In this document: in pieces, positions 60,540-64,000 of the stretch
How the letters are laid out: each line of letters begins with the position of its first letter
How positions within the stretch are numbered: the first letter of the stretch is position 1
Assembly: GCF_002078875.1 (NCBI RefSeq)
Contig: NC_034424.1
Coordinates: 4,348,018-4,412,017, forward strand
Reading direction: 5' to 3'
DNA: 64,000 bases
Source of the DNA: Numida meleagris
Lineage: Eukaryota > Chordata > Aves > Galliformes > Numididae
The notes under the pieces: generated by a model
What the model was told of the DNA's origin: nothing
The model's database searches: none
The model's input: only the letters and a program-made list of their open reading frames with translations
Position numbers and translations under genes: made by a program

Positions 60540-63300
60540 CATTTTAAATAACATTCTTCTGTATAAATTCTGACATATATTCAAATCATACACTTTTTTT
60601 TTTTCTAGAAATGCATTTGTAAGCATAGCATTTGCTTAGGAGACGCCTTATTTGGATGTGTAGTAAGACTGATGGGTTTCAGTTGGGAGCAAGTACGAGG
60701 CCCACATTTTTCTGATTTTAATCCATTCTTCTGACACACAAGAGCAGAATCCTGCGGGAGCTCATTTCAAAGCATCATTTTAAAGAGAAATGTATTTTTA
60801 GGATTCAATCTTAAATCCATTATTTAAAGGAGACTGTGCAAACTTTCTGCCACATTTACATCGCATTTAACATTCAGGATAAAGACACTGTACGGCAGTG
60901 GTTAACTGGCCCAGGATACCTGAAGGATGCCGAATACATCCCCTGCTCTTTCAAAAATGACTTCCAATGTGCTATGTTTGCTCAGCCCGGTCCAAGGGAA
61001 TTATCATTCCAATGGATGACATCTCCTGACAGCTCCCCAGGGCTACTGCTCCATGCAGTTATTTCTAGCTACAGTGGTTCCTAAGATTTAAGATCATCTA
61101 CTCACATTAACCCGATCATACTTTTGCATGTCTGTTGCACTTTGCTTACCAAATGCTCTCCTAAGTTGTGAGCCAGCCAGGCTGCCCCATGCCTTTGACA
61201 CACCATTGCTTTTTGCCCTTTATCTGCTCCATTATATCCTCTTGCCTTCAGTTATTTGTGGAACTGAACTCACCCTATCCAGACCAGCTGGATCCACAGA
61301 GCCTCACAACCCCAAGGATCGTGCCTGCAGAACTGGCTTCCCACCCTTTCTCACCTCATCGTACCTTTTCTGTGCTCTCCAGCTACCGTACCGTCCCACC
61401 TCTGCCTTTCCCCACGACAGTCACACCACTGCAGCCAGAGAGTGGTATACCCCGTTAGAAATGAAAGCTCTGGGTATCTGTACTGCCACATCAGCCCTAC
61501 AAGTCACCTAAATGCCTTTGCCTTTTCTTGATAGCCACTGAGTTGGGCCCCAGTGCTGCCCCGTATGTCCATTCTGGCTAATCTACCCATACCCCAACAT
61601 GGCATTTGCAAACCTCAGCATCTGGGAAGCTTCATGACAAGTTATAACATAAGGCAGGCTGGTCGTCCTGATGGCCTTTAGTACCCTGGCACAGGTGTAA
61701 TGGCTCTGCACCCCATCCAGGAATGACACCAACCCAAGCTGACTGGAGATGTAACTCGCTCGGCTTCTCCTTCACCTTCCACAGTGCCTGGGGGATGACT
61801 CCATGACGGATGGAGGCAGCAAGGAGGACCCAATCTCAGATCAAAGTCAAACATGAAGCTGTTTAGTCTTTCTTTGCTGGGGCATCCACTTCCCTTTATA
61901 AATATCGTTCCTTCCACACCAAAGTTCCAGCTGGCTGGAGATGGCTGGTTCACCCTGCTAAGTCAGCTTGCAATCTGACAAGCACTGTCCCACTGCCACA
62001 TCCTTGCCGTGCTTTCCTCTGCTGCCCAAATCTGGGCAGCCAGGCCCCCAGCCCAGCCATTCTTCTCATCACAACTGCAGGGGCCAGACAGATCCCTGCA
62101 TCCAGATGTACGACCCCCACAGACCATGGCTGCACCACCTTCCCTTGCATAAGGCATCCTGACCTCCTTCTCTTTTCAAACCCAGGGCTAGAACACAAAG
62201 CACTTACAGTTCTGGAGGCCAGAAGCAGCCCAGACGCAAACACCTCCCTTTGCAATGGATGGGATGGGAGGGCTCAGCACCTGAACTCATGCTCTGGCTC
62301 ACAGCTGGTTGGTGTTTCTACAGTGAGCAAAAAATCAAAGCCTATTCCAGTTACAAGGTAGCCTACCATCTTACCAAATCTGGGGAAGAGGTGTTTTGTG
62401 GCAAAGAGGATAACAACGATTAAAATGTTTTGAAAACATTAGAGTGAACAGCCTGTCCTTCACTTTGCCTGCTAGCATCAGTCCCAGAAGCTAACAGTTC
62501 CCCACCCTACGAAGTGACCAAGTGCAAGCGTATCGCAAAAAGAGCACTGTCAAATAATTACAGTTTTTAAGAAATTCTCTATTTCGTCACCACTCTGCTC
62601 TTTAAAAGCTGGATGAGTAACTCAGGGATCAGCAACGTCCAGATTTTCTCCTCCGTTCCTCCCCCCATTTTATAACTAAACGTAGCATTGCTCAAACTTC
62701 AGCCCAATTTGTTCAACTACAGGGCCTCACTCAGGCCCATAGCAGGCAGCAGGAGCTCTTCCACATTCCTCTATGCAATACCACGTTCTGTTCTCACCAT
62801 GTCTCGTCATCCTCTTGTCTGTTTTCCTCCCTTGCTGCACCTCACCTTTAAATCAAGCAACAAGCTTTTGCAGCAGAAATGGCATCATTGTGCTTGTGTT
62901 TAAAGCACCTATTCCCTAACCCCCCCCCCAAAAGTCTCCAAAGATAAGAAAAGCCTCCATGCAGCACCAGAAAGCAAATAAATAATCACCACATTCTTCC
63001 TACCATTTCTCACGCTGAGACATATTTATTTTGCCCAGCTCTGAGGATGCATCAGGCAGCTCCTGCTGAGCCTTAGCAGGTACTTCATTCCTCCTCAGCA
63101 CCAATCACTTGCAGAGCACCAACACGCACAGCGATGCAGCTTCGTTTTGGAGGTTGGCTGTGAGTTGGGTGTGAGATTTGTGCATATTCAGCATAACGTT
63201 ATTGATTCACATGGGGCTGGCCCAGCAGTACCAGCGAGGTACGACTGCCCTGTACCGTGCCGCCCATTTGCTGTTCTCTCTGTGCCAACAGTCTGCCGGG

Positions 63301-63320
63301 CCCCCTGAAAAATCAGGGGG
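63301..63320. repeat. Perfect hairpin, 8-bp stem and AAAA loop
   Basis: ccccctga, aaaa, tcaggggg. Function unknown; in a transcript it would be a stable small stem-loop. Confidence 0.85.
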
Positions 63321-63620
63321 ATCTGTAAAACCTAGACCCCTTGTAGATTTTTTGACAGCTGATTCTCCACCACCACCTTGTGCTACATGAATTTCCTGAA
63401 AGCACCCATGCACTTTCAGCTTTTAAGGCCAGAAGTGCAGATCGGTTTCTGCGAGTGCTGTGGCCGTAAGCCATTTCCACTCAGATCCTGGCAATTTTTG
63501 CCTTCATCCTTCCAGAGAAGCCAGCAGGCTGCACCCAGCCATCGCCATCACCGCCTCCACATGGGAGGGATGGCACCAAGATCCTGAACGTGAGGAGCAG
63601 CTGCTTCAGGAAACCTCGGT

Positions 63621-63642
63621 CATTGAGAGCAGGCTCTCAATG
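63621..63642. repeat. Perfect inverted repeat, 10-bp arms
   Basis: Arms cattgagagc and gctctcaatg are separated by two bases. Confidence 0.85.
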
Positions 63643-64000
63643 CATCCGTACCAGTGTATTTGCATCTTGGATAGAGGCTTAAAAACAAATAACGGAAAGG
63701 TTCACCTGCCTGTTGGACACCTCCCAGGCCCCACTCGTAGCAGTGCTGGCTATTTACTCTGTATGTAAAGGAATGGGGAAATTTGACAGATGCAAGTAGG
63801 GAGCACTCACATTTTCTCTAAAAAACAAAGTTATTCAATGACACACTAGAAGAAAAGCTTTAAGCAGCAGGTGTTTGCCAGAGTCCCAGCTCTGACAATA
63901 TTGCCATCTAATTTACAGTATTTTAAACAATCCTCATTTTTTTTTTCTTTTTAAACAATGCCACTAACCGCTGTACAATTAAAATCTAGATGATAAAATA

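Larger units (their letters stand above)
57831..64000. other. Region upstream of CDK5RAP2, no coding gene recognised
   Basis: No ORF here resembles a known protein, and no exon chain was found on either strand. It contains a CR1 copy (59278-59436), a possible minus-strand polyadenylation signal (60528-60539) and two small perfect hairpins near 63310 and 63630. If the polyadenylation signal is real, about 60510 to 64000 would be 3' UTR of a neighbouring minus-strand gene. By human gene order that would be MEGF9, which is inference only. Confidence 0.6.

Noticed and set aside
61128..61511. 127-codon plus-strand ORF upstream of the gene
   Set aside because: No domain, no similarity recognised, and an overlapping ORF in a second frame; looks like GC-richer noncoding sequence.
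1..64000. CRISPR arrays, operons, phage, toxin or endogenous virus genes, tRNA or rRNA genes
   Set aside because: None visible. Repeats are CR1 pieces and microsatellites only; no tRNA-like box pair or reverse-transcriptase-like ORF was recognised.

Overview
The window is vertebrate nuclear DNA, almost certainly from a bird and most likely a galliform such as chicken. Coding sequence lies in short exons (48 to 595 bases) with GT/AG junctions, separated by AT-rich introns. At least five truncated CR1 LINE copies are present, with the typical avian CR1 3' end of short ATTCTATG-type repeats. There is no operon structure and no bacterial or phage gene.

One gene fills positions 35 to 57430 on the minus strand: CDK5RAP2 (CEP215), a centrosomal coiled-coil scaffold. 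Twenty-nine consecutive coding exons were found by reading the reverse complement. Every junction keeps phase, giving an open frame of 4486 coding bases (1495 codons plus one base) from the start codon at 57430 to a donor at 35. The N-terminal CM1 motif, which binds the gamma-tubulin ring complex, is in exons 3 to 5. A long coiled-coil region fills exons 5 to 18. A divergent middle section in exons 18 to 24 contains a conserved SxLP EB1-binding motif in exon 23. Exons 25 to 29 hold a second conserved block and more coiled coil. The C-terminal part, including CM2, lies beyond position 1. Residue numbers used here come from this assembled model.

The promoter side (about 56970 to 57830) is a CpG island with GC boxes and an unusual run of six YY1/TISU-like ATGG motifs, all in the gene's orientation. 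From about 57830 to 64000 no coding gene was recognised. This part holds a CR1 fragment, two perfect small hairpins and, at 60528 to 60539 on the minus strand, a doubled AATAAA followed by a T-rich stretch. That could be the 3' end of an upstream minus-strand gene. In human the gene upstream of CDK5RAP2 in the same orientation is MEGF9, so a MEGF9 3' UTR is a reasonable guess, but no MEGF9 coding sequence was seen.

No new biological system was found. The more interesting points are the YY1/TISU cluster and an overlapping upstream ORF, alternative splice choices at exons 18/19 and 22, a weak exon 12 donor, a 43-bp near-perfect intronic palindrome, and the possible neighbouring 3' end.
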